From Ottelia alismoides (Eukaryota > Streptophyta > Magnoliopsida > Alismatales > Hydrocharitaceae): a stretch of 64,000 nt of DNA. The stretch spans positions 1 to 64,000 of the forward strand of contig JAZKJV010002943.1 of NCBI GenBank assembly GCA_037367405.1, given 5' to 3'. Shown piece by piece: positions 45,365 through 54,634 of this stretch (positions are counted from its first letter, which is position 1; every line of letters starts with the position of its first letter). The position numbers were made by a program, and so were the translations under genes. A model generated the notes under the pieces. That model worked only from the letters and a program-made list of their open reading frames with translations. It ran no database searches and was not told the DNA's origin.

Positions 45365-48241
45365 ATGTTTCGCTACGCGGCCCTGGCCTTCGCGGCGGCC
45401 CTTTCTCTCTTCGCGCAGACTCGCACGCTGTTCCGCTCTCCCACGCTGAGCAAGACCCATATCGTCTTCGTCTACGCCGACGACCTCTGGATCGTGCCGC
45501 GCGCGGGCGGCGAAGCGTCGCGCCTGACCACCGGTATCGGCATTGAAACGGCGCCCTGCTTTTCGCCCGACGGCACGCAGGTGGCCTTCACTGGCGAATA
45601 CGACGGCAACGCCGACGTCTTCGTGGTGCCCGCCTCCGGCGGCGTACCGCAGCGCGTGACCTACCATCCCTCCGCCGACCTGGTGGAAGGCTGGACGCCC
45701 GACGGCCGCCAGATTCTCTATTCCACCACCGGGCTCAACTCCAACAATCGCCCGCGGCTCTACACCATCGCTCCCCAGGGCGGCCACGCCACGGAGCTGC
45801 CGCTGCCTATCGCCGCCGACGGCTCCTTCTCGCCCGACGGCCAGCGCCTGGCCTATCTGCCCATCGAGCGCGCCAACGCCATCTGGAAGCGCTATCGCGG
45901 CGGCCGCGCCACTTCCATCTGGATCGCGAATCTGGCCGATTCCTCCGTCGTCAAAGTGCCGCGCACCGATTCGAACGACTGGAATCCGCTGTGGGCGGGC
46001 GACAAAATCTACTTCATCTCCGATCGCAACGGCCCGGACACGCTGTTCGCCTACGATGTGGCGGCGAAGACTGTGAAGCAGGTGCTCGAGAACAAAGGGC
46101 TCGACGTGAAGGCCGCCCACCTCGGCCCCGGCGCCATCGTCTATGAGCAATTCGGCGCCCTCCATCTGTTCGACCTGAAGACGCAGAAAGCGACGCCGGT
46201 CAACATCACGCTCAACGGCGACCTGCCCGGCGTTCGGCCGCGCTTCGAGCGCGTGGGCCGCCGCCTGAGCAACGCCGCCATTTCGCCCACTGGCGTCCGC
46301 GCCGTGTTCGAAGCGCGCGGCGACATCGTCACGGTGCCCGCCGAGAAAGGCGACGCGCGCAATCTGACGAACTCCACCGGCGTGGCCGATCGCGATCCGG
46401 CCTGGTCGCCCGATGGCAAGTGGATCGCGTATTTCTCCGACGAGAGCGGCGAGTATCAGCTGCATCTGCGCGACCAAACCGGCCGCGGCGAAGTGCGCAA
46501 GATCGCGTTGGCCGCGAAGCCGACGTTCTACTACGGCCCCGTCTGGTCGCCCGATTCGAAGAAGATCGCCTACCGCGACAAGAAGGAACAGCTCTGGTAT
46601 CTGACGCTGGACAAACCGGAGCCGGTGCTCGTCGACAAGGCGACTTACAACGGCTCGAACGGGCAGATGCATCCCAACTGGTCGCCCGATTCGAAGTGGC
46701 TGGCCTACGCGAAGGATCTGAAGACGCACCTGTTCGCGGTGTACGTGCATTCGCTGGCGACGGGCAAATCGACCCAGCTCACCGACGGCATGAGCGACGC
46801 GCGCGAAGCCGTGTGGGATCGCAGCGGCAAGTATCTCTACTTCATGGCGTCGACGAACTCCGGCCCGACGCTCGGCGGGCTCGATCTGTCGAGCTCTTAT
46901 CGCCCGGTGACGAGTCAGCTCTATGTCGCGGTGCTCGACAAGAAAGAGCCCTCGCCGCTCGCTCCCGAAAGCGACGAGGAGAAGGTCGACACACCCGAGA
47001 AGAAGGACGACGCCAAGAAGCCCGTCGAGGTGAAGATCGATTTCGACGGCATCGGCCAGCGGATTCTGCCGCTGCCGGTGCCCGCGCGCAACTACGACGG
47101 TCTGCTCACCGGCAAGAACGGCATCCTCTTCTACATGGAGATGCCGACGATCCAAGGCATGGGCAACACGCCCGGCGCCGGCGCCACTCTCCATCGCTTC
47201 GATCTGGCCAAGCGCAAGAGCGAAGTCTACCTCTCCGGCGTCAACTTCTATGACATCTCCGCCAATGGCGAAAAGCTGCTGGCGCGCGCCGCGGAGAATC
47301 GCTGGCTGATCGCCGGCACGGGCGGCGCGCCGAAGCCCGGCGAAGGCACGCTCCGCACCGACGGTCTCGAGACCTGGGTGGATCCGCGCGCCGAATGGAA
47401 GCAGATGTTCAAAGAAGCCTGGCGCATCGAGCGCGACTTCTTCTACGACCCCGGTTTCCACGGCCTCGACCTGCAGGCCGTCCAGGAGCGCTACTCGCTG
47501 TATCTGAACGCGCTCGGCAGCCGTGGCGACCTCAACTATCTGTTCCGCGAAATGCTGGGCGAGCTCACCGTCGGGCACCTTTACGTCACCGGCGGCGACA
47601 TGCCGGAGCCGCCGAAGGTGCGCGGCGGTTTGCTGGGCGCCGATTACCGGATCGAGAACGGCAAGTATCGCTTCGCGCGGATCTACACCGGCGAAAGCTG
47701 GAATCCGCAGACCCGCGCGCCGCTCACGCAGCCCGGCGTCAACATCGCCGCGGGCGACTATCTGCTGGCCATCAACGGCCGTCCGCTCAGCGCGAGCGAC
47801 GATGTTTTCGGCGCGCTCGAGGGCAAAGCCGGCAAATCCGTCGTGCTGCGCGTCGGCCCGAATCCGAACGATGAAGGCGCGCGCGACGTGACCGTGGTCC
47901 CCACCGACGACGAGTTCAGCCTGCGCACGCTGGCTTGGATCGAGGAGAATCGCCGCCGCGTGGATCAATTGAGCGGCGGCAAGCTCGCTTACATCCACCT
48001 GCCGGACACCGGCGGCGGCGGCTACGCCTACTTCAACCGCTACTACTTCGCGCAAACCGACAAGCAGGGCGCCATCATCGACGAGCGCTTCAATCGCGGC
48101 GGCAAGGCGGCCGATTACGTCATCGATTATCTGCGCCGTCCGCTCTGGAACTATTGGCTCCCCCGCGACGGCGAGGTCTACTCCACGCCGGCCACCGCGA
48201 TCCACGGCCCGCTGGTGATGCTGGCCAACGAATACTCCGGC

Positions 48242-48272
<31 letters not shown>

Positions 48273-48607
48273 AGCGCGCCAAGCTCGGGCCGGTGGTGGG
48301 TAAGCGCACTTGGGGCGGCCTGGTGGGCATCGGCGGCTATCCCACGCTGATCGACGGCGGCGGCGTCACCGCGCCGCACTTCGCCTTTTTCAATCCGGAG
48401 GGCCAGTGGGACATTGAAAACCACGGCACCGCGCCCGACGTCGAGGTGGAATTCGATCCCCGCCTCTGGCGTCAGGGGCGCGATCCGCAGCTCGAAAAGG
48501 CCGTCGAACTCGCCTTGGCCGCTTTGGCGAAGGTGCCGCCGCGCGCGCCGAAGCGGCCCGTCTTCCCGGATTATCAGAAAAAGAAATCGTCCGCTTCCGA
48601 CAAGTAG
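45365..48607 (+). CDS. Tricorn protease-like S41 peptidase, periplasmic
   Basis: A 1080-residue protein with signal peptide (MFRYAALAFAAALSLFAQT), start ATG at 45365. The first 650 residues are two beta-propeller domains of WD40-like repeats (APCFSPDGTQVAFTGEYDGN; WSPDSKKIAYRDKKEQLWYL). Then come a tricorn C1 core (EWKQMFKEAWRIERDFFYDP), a PDZ (GVNIAAGDYLLAINGRPL) and the S41 catalytic region with IIDERFNRGGKAADY and the serine loop NEYSGSGGDLLPWLF (about residue 958), GKRTWGGLVGI. It degrades oligopeptides in a gated manner in tricorn homologues. A Lys-rich linker (EKVDTPEKKDDAKKPVEVKI) separates the propellers from the catalytic part. The frame is intact. Confidence 0.93.
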
Positions 48608-48646
48608 GCATGCCACACAGCGTAGACTGAAGGAGACGCTCCCCGC

Positions 48647-49345
48647 ATGCTCGATTGGTTTACTACGGAGCGCCTTCTTGCGGCGCTGAACATCGTCTTT
48701 ATCGACATCCTGCTGGCTGGCGACAACGCCGTGTTGATCGCGCTCGCGGTGCAACGGCTTTCGCCCAAGGAACGCCGGCTCGGCATCATGGTGGGTTCGC
48801 TGGGCGCTGTGGTGTTGCGCGTGGCGCTCACCTTCGTCGCCACGAAGATGCTCACCATCCCCTTCCTGAAGATCGTGGGCGGCGTGCTCATTCTTTGGAT
48901 CGCGGTCAAGCTGCTGTCGCAAGGCGGCGGTGAGGAGGAGGGCGGCGAATCGGCCAGCAACCTGCTGCAGGCCATGTGGATGATCCTGGTGGCCGACGTC
49001 ACCATGTCGCTCGACAACATCATCGCCATCGCGGGCGCGTCAAAGGGCCACATGGAGCTGGTGATCTTCGGCCTGCTGCTCAGCATTCCGTTCGTCGTCT
49101 TCGCGTCGAGCTGGCTCAGCCGCCTGATGGACCGTTATCCGATCATCATCCTGATCGGCGCCGCGATTCTTGGCAAGGTGGGCGCGGAAATGATCCTAAC
49201 CGATCCCTGGACGCACGGCTTCATCCAATTGCCGCACTGGGGCGAATGGGCCGTGCAAGCGGTTTTCGCGCTGGGCGTCGTTTGGCTGGGCAAGACCTTC
49301 TTCAAAAAGGGCAAGCCTCAGGCGGCCAGCCAGAGCGGCACCTGA
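48647..49345 (+). CDS. TerC/Alx-type integral membrane protein
   Basis: A 232-residue inner-membrane protein of about seven helices. Family motifs are DILLAGDNAVLIALAV (acidic residue in TM1) and DVTMSLDNIIAIAGAS. TerC proteins assist tellurite or metal-ion handling and loading of exported metalloproteins, with Mn2+ export in close relatives. The gene begins 39 bases after the tricorn stop and overlaps the metallophosphoesterase at its 3' end by 28 bases in opposite orientation. Confidence 0.93.
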   Translation: MLDWFTTERLLAALNIVFIDILLAGDNAVLIALAVQRLSPKERRLGIMVGSLGAVVLRVALTFVATKMLTIPFLKIVGGVLILWIAVKLLSQGGGEEEGGESASNLLQAMWMILVADVTMSLDNIIAIAGASKGHMELVIFGLLLSIPFVVFASSWLSRLMDRYPIIILIGAAILGKVGAEMILTDPWTHGFIQLPHWGEWAVQAVFALGVVWLGKTFFKKGKPQAASQSGT

Positions 49346-51033
49346 TTGCTGCGCGCCTTGCCGGCCACCACCTGCAGCGCCCGGCCCGCGTTCTCCGGCA
49401 GCCGGAAGCGGATCACTTCCACGCCGGGCTGCCCGTCCACCGGCTGGCTCACGGCGTCCCACGCGGCGTCGCCGCTCTCGAGATGCACGCGGCCCGCGCG
49501 GCCCGTGCCGGTCACATAGAGCGCCAGTTCATCGCCCGCGCGCACCGGCCGGTGGGCCGAAACGGCGTCGCCATTCAAATGGAACAGCGCGCCCAGCCGC
49601 TGCCCGTCGCGCTCGAGGCCGAAAATGCCGGGTGCGCTCTCCTGCACCGTTACGACGATCTCCGCCTCGCCGTTCGCCGTCGCCACCCCGATGCGCAGGT
49701 CGCCTAAGGCGCTCGCGGGCATGACGAAGGTGACCCGATCGGCGCTGGCGCCCACCACGGTGGCCCGCTCGCCGTTCACGCGGACGGTGACGCTGTCCAG
49801 CGCGCCCTCGCGCGGCGCGAACTGCCGTCCCTCCAGCGCGCACAGGGCGCCCGGCGCGAGCTCCGGCAGCGTGCTGGCGGCGTTCAGCACGGCGGCGGGC
49901 TGGGGCACCGGTCTCAAGCGAATTTCGTCAATCACGGCGCCATCCAGCCGCACCGCCTGCACGCCCAGCGACCCCGCGTCGAGCCGGGCGTCGAGGAAAT
50001 GATGGCATCGCTGCTGCACGGTCTGCTCCGCGCGCGGTAGCGGCTCATAGAGCTCCGCGCCGCCGCCGCCGGTGGTCAAGTAAACCACGCCGTCCAGCGG
50101 CACGCTGCGCTGGTAGTTGTGCTCGTGCCCGTTCAGCACCAGCTGCACGCCGTGCCGGGCCAGAATCGGCACGATCCATTCGCGCGCCAGATGGCTCAAC
50201 GGATCATCCTGATTCGGCCCGCCGGCGAAGGGCGGATGGTGGAACATGGCGATCTTCCAGAATTGCCGCGTGGCCTTCAGGTCGCGCTCGAGCCACTCGA
50301 GCATCGGCCCGCGTCCCTCGGCCGCTTCCACCAAGGGCAGATTGCTGTCCAGCACCACGATGTGGGCGTTGTCCCAATCGAAGCTGTAATAGCGTCCCAG
50401 GCCCTCTTCTGGCACGCCCGCGCGCGGCACCGCCTGCAGGTCGACGTAGAACTTCGCCTCTTCGTGATAGTAGTCGTGATTGCCGGGGCAGGGAAACACG
50501 GGCATCCGCTCGAGCAGCGCGGCGTAGGGCGCGAAGAAGCGCTCCATGTAAGCTTCCACGGTGCCGTCGGGATAGGCCAGGTCGCCGGTGTGGAGCATGA
50601 GGTCGGGCCGCCGGGCGGCCATCATGCCGGCCAGGCGAAGTTGCTCGGGCGACCCATTCCCGCTGTCGCCCAGCGCGACGAAGCGCGGTCCGCGTCCCGC
50701 CGTGCGGAAGCTCAGGCCGTCGGCGGTGGCCAGGCGTCCGTTCAGGTGGATGGAGTAGGCGTAGTCGATGCCCGCTTCCAGCCCGGTGAGTTCGGCCCGG
50801 TGCTGGAACAAGGGAAAGCGCAGTCCGGTGTCGCCGGGCTCGAGCCGTACCGGCCGCGTGGTGACGGAGCGGGGTGCTTGCCCGCGCCGGATGAAGTCGA
50901 GCCGGGCCGCACCATCTTCCAGGCTGAGCCAGGTGATCGTGACACCACCGGATCCGCTGGTCTGCACCACCGGCCGAACGCGCAAGGCACCCGTTTGGCC
51001 TGCGGCGTAGAAGGGCGAAAGCGCCATGGCCAA
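49318..51033 (-). CDS. Secreted metallophosphoesterase with Solibacter-type C-terminal domain
   Basis: A 571-residue protein. An N-terminal fibronectin-like domain (VRPVVQTSGSGGVTITWLSL), as in purple acid phosphatases, is followed by the calcineurin-like core: FVALGDSGNG (about residue 118), HTGDLAYPDG, CPGNHDYYHEE, FHHPPFAGG and NGHEHNYQRS. The C-terminal 170 residues start PAAVLNAASTLPELAPGAL and end LQVVAGKARSNQVPLWLA, resembling the IPT-like domain of many secreted Solibacter proteins. The start is uncertain: TTG 51033 or ATG 51027 (MALSPFYAAG) are in frame, while LRRHFISQSLAMALSP upstream looks like a Tat signal with no usual start codon before it. Confidence 0.88.
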   Translation of the reverse strand: MAMALSPFYAAGQTGALRVRPVVQTSGSGGVTITWLSLEDGAARLDFIRRGQAPRSVTTRPVRLEPGDTGLRFPLFQHRAELTGLEAGIDYAYSIHLNGRLATADGLSFRTAGRGPRFVALGDSGNGSPEQLRLAGMMAARRPDLMLHTGDLAYPDGTVEAYMERFFAPYAALLERMPVFPCPGNHDYYHEEAKFYVDLQAVPRAGVPEEGLGRYYSFDWDNAHIVVLDSNLPLVEAAEGRGPMLEWLERDLKATRQFWKIAMFHHPPFAGGPNQDDPLSHLAREWIVPILARHGVQLVLNGHEHNYQRSVPLDGVVYLTTGGGGAELYEPLPRAEQTVQQRCHHFLDARLDAGSLGVQAVRLDGAVIDEIRLRPVPQPAAVLNAASTLPELAPGALCALEGRQFAPREGALDSVTVRVNGERATVVGASADRVTFVMPASALGDLRIGVATANGEAEIVVTVQESAPGIFGLERDGQRLGALFHLNGDAVSAHRPVRAGDELALYVTGTGRAGRVHLESGDAAWDAVSQPVDGQPGVEVIRFRLPENAGRALQVVAGKARSNQVPLWLAA

Positions 51034-51154
51034 CGATTGCGAGATGAAGTGGCGACGAAGCAGGGAAGTCTTCTCTCGAAGACAATCCTAAGGCAACTTT
51101 GCTCAGGCGTTCAACTGAGCCGGCGATTCATGGGACCGTAGAACCCGCCCAGTA

Positions 51155-52354
51155 CTACCGGACCGCTGCCCGCAGCGCGGACACCTGGCGCACTACCTCC
51201 GTGCCACGGCGCTGAATGAAATCCATCACTTGCGCCGATGCCGGGGCGAACGTGCCGGTCAAGGCGAGGAAGTTCGGGTCCGTCTGGGCCGAGGTCCAAA
51301 TGGCCGAGCTCCGCTGCCGAGCCTCATTCTCGAGCCAGCCGCCAGCCACCCCCGCGAGGCGCGCGCACCGCTCCACTTCGTCCAGGAAAAAGGATCGCAT
51401 GGTCCGATTCTCGAGCAGCCGGCGGCCGAGCACGTTCTGGTCCAGCTGATGCGTCACGCTGCGCACGGAGCTCATGAAGCTCCAATCCTTGTCCCAGGGA
51501 AGGAAGGCGAACTTCGTCGATTGCAGGAAGCGGTAGAGGAAGAAGCCGTTCAGCCCCCAATCGCCGGTCTGCCCGTCGCGCTCGTCGGTAAACGCCTCCA
51601 CGGCCAGGAAGGTCAGATATTGGTACACATCCAGGTAGGGTGCCAGTTGCGAGACGAACGAATCCGTCCCCGCCCGGTTCACCACTTCGATGAACTGCAC
51701 CAGCGCGGCGTTCTGCGGATTCTTCGTGTTGTTCTTCAGCTCGAACGGCGCCGGAACGTAGTCTTCGTCGCTCGCCCCCCGCTCGCCGAAATAGTAGTAG
51801 TCGCTCCAGGCGTATTCATACAGCCACCCGTCGCTCTGTGCGAACCAGCGTTGGAGGAACTGGGCGTCGATCTCCTCGCTCACCGCATGGATGCCTTGAT
51901 ACGTCTTGTTCACGTAGACCCGCGCGTACGATGTCCGCGGCGCCGGCAGGCCCATCTTCGTGAACAACGCCTGGCTCAACGCATTCTTCAGGCACGACGG
52001 ATCCTGCGCGAAGTTGTTCAGCAGCAACGACGTCATGCCGAGAAACGGCCCGCTGTCCTTCGACCGCGTGAAGCTCAGTTTCAATGACGGCTTCACCGCA
52101 TTGCGCGACCCGTTGCCGCGCGACCGCACCGCCGCCTTCGCCGTGACGCCGTTCCACGTTACCCGGCACCAATACCAGTCGTTCGTCAGGTAGCGCTCCC
52201 GCAGCGTGGCCCAGTCCTGCTCTTCGATCTCGAGCCAGATCTCCTGCAAACGGGCCCCCGTCAGTAGCTCCTCGGCCGTCGGCGCTGCCGAAGCCGCGCC
52301 CAGGGGCAGAGCTGCCGCCGCGGTGCTCCAGCCTATGAAGTCTCTTCTACGCAT
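51155..52354 (-). CDS. CotH-like kinase family protein, Tat-exported
   Basis: A 399-residue protein. MRRRDFIGWSTAAAALPLG is a Tat signal. The region SRGNGSRNAVKPSLKLSFTR and the following NNFAQDPSCLKNALSQALF match the CotH/spore-coat kinase fold; AFLPWDKDWSF supplies the Asp-rich active site (DxD-like). CotH enzymes phosphorylate secreted proteins in spore coats and carbohydrate-active contexts. It ends RRGTEVVRQVSALRAAVR. It is preceded 121 bases upstream in transcription direction by nothing on this strand, and followed by the metallophosphoesterase (121-base gap). Confidence 0.85.
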   Translation of the reverse strand: MRRRDFIGWSTAAAALPLGAASAAPTAEELLTGARLQEIWLEIEEQDWATLRERYLTNDWYWCRVTWNGVTAKAAVRSRGNGSRNAVKPSLKLSFTRSKDSGPFLGMTSLLLNNFAQDPSCLKNALSQALFTKMGLPAPRTSYARVYVNKTYQGIHAVSEEIDAQFLQRWFAQSDGWLYEYAWSDYYYFGERGASDEDYVPAPFELKNNTKNPQNAALVQFIEVVNRAGTDSFVSQLAPYLDVYQYLTFLAVEAFTDERDGQTGDWGLNGFFLYRFLQSTKFAFLPWDKDWSFMSSVRSVTHQLDQNVLGRRLLENRTMRSFFLDEVERCARLAGVAGGWLENEARQRSSAIWTSAQTDPNFLALTGTFAPASAQVMDFIQRRGTEVVRQVSALRAAVR

Positions 52355-52456
52355 TCAAGGTGTCTAAAGGGCTTATCGACACCCTGGCGGGATTTCACAT
52401 AGGAGAGCCGTACTGGCTGCCTCCGCGCCGGCCGTGCTACCATAGCAGAGAAAGCA

Positions 52457-52708
52457 ATGAAGGCCGGAATCCATCCCTCTTATCACGACGTCCGGATTGT
52501 CTGCGCCTGCGGCAGCACGTTTGAAACGCGCTCCACGCAGAAGGGCGACACCCTGCGCGTCGAAATCTGCTCCAGTTGCCACCCGTTCTTCACCGGCAAG
52601 CAAAAGCTGGTGGACACCGAAGGCCGCGTCGACCGCTTCCAAAAGAAGCTGGCGCGCACCAAGGCCATCCAGGACAAGAACGCAACGGCCAAGCCCACCG
52701 TCCAGTAA
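52457..52708 (+). CDS. rpmE: 50S ribosomal protein L31
   Basis: An 83-residue C+ type L31. The [20 protein letters not shown] start, four zinc ligands C16, C18, C38, C41 and [20 protein letters not shown] are diagnostic. The tail ([20 protein letters not shown]) is slightly longer than in most bacteria. A stand-alone gene with a strong terminator 20 bases after the stop. A TACCAT hexamer about 18 bases before the start could be a -10 element. Confidence 0.97.
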   Translation: MKAGIHPSYHDVRIVCACGSTFETRSTQKGDTLRVEICSSCHPFFTGKQKLVDTEGRVDRFQKKLARTKAIQDKNATAKPTVQ

Positions 52709-52727
52709 ACGGACTCCGCGGAAATGC

Positions 52728-52759
52728 AAAAGGCCGGTCCTCTCGGGGACCGGCCTTTT
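52728..52759. terminator. Bidirectional rho-independent terminator after rpmE
   Basis: A 9-base GC-rich stem (GGCCGGTCC/GGACCGGCC) extended by AAAA/TTTT on its flanks, with a 6-base loop, between the convergent rpmE and Spy-like genes. The U-run is present on both strands, so it can serve both. Confidence 0.85.
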
Positions 52760-52779
52760 CTTGCGTTCTCGTTGGCGGC

Positions 52780-53178
52780 TTACTTCGCGCCGCCCGCTTC
52801 TTTCAGCTTCCGCAGCCGCTCGCGCTCTTCCACCATCCGCGCGTACTCCGGCCGCTGATCCGCTGTCAGCATCGCCGTAATGGCTTCCACCTGCTCATCG
52901 TAGATCTTCTTCATCTCCGGCTTCGAGCGCTCCCGCAACTCGCGATACCGGTCGCGCGTCTGGTCCAGAATCTTGTCCAGGTCCGACAACTGCGTCCGCG
53001 AGAGATGCAGCCGGTCGTTCATCTCGCCGACGAACTTCGCCCGCCATTCCACCGGCGAAGGCGGCGCCGCCGTGTTGGCGCTCACCGTCCGCGAAGCGTA
53101 CAACCGGTGACCCAGCGCTCCGCTGGCCACGCCGGCCAGGAACACCAGCCCTAGGTAAAGGGCCACCGATTGCTTCAT
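52780..53178 (-). CDS. Spy/CpxP-like periplasmic heavy-metal sensor/chaperone domain protein
   Basis: A 132-residue single-spanning or secreted helical protein. The N-terminal hydrophobic segment (VALYLGLVFLAGVASGALGH) precedes an LTXXQ-like helical region (HLSRTQLSDLDKILDQTRDR and AITAMLTADQRPEYARMV), characteristic of the Spy/CpxP/ZraP group, ending in a charged helix (EERERLRKLKEAGGAK). Its start overlaps the end of the upstream membrane protein gene by 4 bases. It likely senses or buffers envelope stress under the ECF sigma factor of this operon. Confidence 0.75.
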   Translation of the reverse strand: MKQSVALYLGLVFLAGVASGALGHRLYASRTVSANTAAPPSPVEWRAKFVGEMNDRLHLSRTQLSDLDKILDQTRDRYRELRERSKPEMKKIYDEQVEAITAMLTADQRPEYARMVEERERLRKLKEAGGAK

Positions 53179-53528
53179 TGCGCGAAGCTCTCCAGCGAAC
53201 GGTCCTGATCCTCAGGCGCCGACCACGACGTCTGATGGAACTGCACTTCGGTATAAGCCTGGTTTGCCGGCTCTGTGTCCGCCGCCAGCACTTCCACATA
53301 GCTATCGGCGTCCGTCCCCGGCAGGAACGCGATGCCCATCATGATGGCGCACGCCGCGCCGGCCATCGCCACCGTCACCTGTGCCCAGCGACGCATGCGC
53401 GACGCAAAGAAGTTGCGAGCTTCAATCTTCCGCCACAGCCCAGGCATGAAATCCGCGCTCGCCTCCGGATCCGGAGTGGCGGCGCGGTACGCCTGCAGCA
53501 AGCGGTCGAATTCGTTTGGAGTTCCCAT
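53175..53528 (-). CDS. Small membrane protein, probable anti-sigma factor
   Basis: A 117-residue protein with a soluble N-terminus (EFDRLLQAYRAATPDPEASA), one transmembrane helix (VTVAMAGAACAIMMGIAFL, about residues 50-69) and an acidic C-terminal periplasmic tail. There is no zinc-finger HxxxCxxC. It lies between the ECF sigma gene and the Spy-like gene in one operon (50 bases after sigma, 4-base overlap with Spy-like), the position of the regulator in such units. The anti-sigma role is inferred from place and topology. Confidence 0.62.
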   Translation of the reverse strand: MGTPNEFDRLLQAYRAATPDPEASADFMPGLWRKIEARNFFASRMRRWAQVTVAMAGAACAIMMGIAFLPGTDADSYVEVLAADTEPANQAYTEVQFHQTSWSAPEDQDRSLESFAQ

Positions 53529-53578
53529 CGTCGAATCTCTGCTTCCTCACTAATATAACGTCAGGCCGGACCTTATGG

Positions 53579-54157
53579 TTACTGGCCCTCAGTTTGATCT
53601 TTCTTCGCCTCGAAGGCCTTCAACACCCGTTGGCGCGCCCGGAATAGCCGCACCTTCAAGGCATTCTCCTTCACCTCGTAAATCTTCTCGAGCTCCTTCA
53701 GCGACAGCCCTTCCACTTCCTTCAGCGTCAGCAACAGCCGGTCCTCCTCCGACACCGATCCCAGCAACGACTGCACCAACTCCCGCAACGCTGATTTCCG
53801 GTTGTCCTCCACGCCCCGCTCCGCGCTGGCCACCGCATCCGCCATCAGCACCTGCTCCTCGCTCAAATCCGCCATGCGCGATTCCCGCCGTCGCCGCTGA
53901 CGGCGCAAATAGTCATACGCCGCGTTCACCGTCAGCCGGTACAGCCACGGCTCGAACATCTCCGGCGTGCGGAGTTGACTGAGGGAATCGTAAAGCCGCA
54001 GGAACACTTCCTGCCCGACGTCTTCCACATCCTCTGGCCGGCCGATCAACCGTGTGATCGTGCCCAGAATGCGCCGCCGGTAGGTGCGGACAATTTCATT
54101 GAATGCGGAGGCGTCGCCTTGGCGCGCCCGCTCGATCAACGAGAAGTCGACGAGCAT
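53579..54157 (-). CDS. ECF-type RNA polymerase sigma factor
   Basis: A 192-residue sigma-70 family protein. Region 2 (RTYRRRILGTITRLIGRPED, VGQEVFLRLYDSL, EPWLYRLTVNAAYDYLRRQR) and region 4 (LLTLKEVEGLSLKELEKIYE, then VKENALKVRLFRARQRVL) are complete. It leads an operon with a probable anti-sigma protein and a Spy-like sensor, so it likely serves envelope or metal stress. It is distinct from the sigma factor at 28108. Confidence 0.92.
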   Translation of the reverse strand: MLVDFSLIERARQGDASAFNEIVRTYRRRILGTITRLIGRPEDVEDVGQEVFLRLYDSLSQLRTPEMFEPWLYRLTVNAAYDYLRRQRRRRESRMADLSEEQVLMADAVASAERGVEDNRKSALRELVQSLLGSVSEEDRLLLTLKEVEGLSLKELEKIYEVKENALKVRLFRARQRVLKAFEAKKDQTEGQ

Positions 54158-54216
54158 CGGAGCCCCATTGTTTCCTGGTGACGCAAGGAATGAACTCTCA
54201 GCCTAGCACGCGCCCC

Positions 54217-54247
54217 AAAAGGAAAAAGGGAGAGTCGCCGCTCTCCC
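54217..54247 (-). terminator. Rho-independent terminator on the minus strand
   Basis: On the minus strand, GGGAGAG-(6)-CTCTCCC (54247-54228) is followed by TTTTTCCTTTT. The only upstream coding sequence on this strand is the small frame at 54282-54482, which suggests that frame is a real transcript. Confidence 0.75.
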
Positions 54248-54281
54248 TTGTGCTATTTCTTTTCCGGACCGACTCCCGGCA

Positions 54282-54482
54282 TCAATCGGACATGTTCATG
54301 TCCGCGCTCGACCGGAAACCCGGCCTCGACGACCCCTGCCTTCCTGGCTGACGCTCTCGGGCATACGCCTCGAGCGTCCGAATGAGATTATCCACGGTCG
54401 CCTGCCGGCGGCGCAGGCGCGCCAACCGATCCTGGAGACCCTGGCCGGCGGCCAGATGAGCAAGGGATGATACTGAACCCAT
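54282..54482 (-). CDS. Small basic protein, hypothetical
   Basis: A 66-residue frame starting ATG 54482 (MGSVSSLAHLAAGQGLQDRL), with a TTG two codons earlier. It is rich in Arg and Gln with an amphipathic helix (RRRQATVDNLIRTLEAYARE) and ends SSADMNMSD. AGGTG lies 13 bases upstream. It is supported by a strong terminator just downstream and by sitting in an otherwise empty 480-base gap between the sigma gene and pcrA. I do not recognise a family; it could also be a spurious frame over an RNA. Confidence 0.45.
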   Translation of the reverse strand: MGSVSSLAHLAAGQGLQDRLARLRRRQATVDNLIRTLEAYARERQPGRQGSSRPGFRSSADMNMSD

Positions 54483-54634
54483 GGACAAAACTTAACACCT
54501 GTTGTACACGCTCTCAATCGCCCCCAAGCGATTCTTCTCCAGTCCTTTGCGGGCATCGGTCATGCTACGCTGAGATTCTCTCCCCCCATTCGGGCCTCGG
54601 CCCTTGAACCCCTCGGTAGGGAATCAGAATTCGC

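Noticed and set aside
45338..48922. A 1194-codon minus-strand reading frame opposite the tricorn gene
   Set aside because: It is a high-GC shadow: it lacks any domain, is rich in His/Arg/Val/Gly repeats, and lies exactly opposite a gene with clear motifs on the plus strand.
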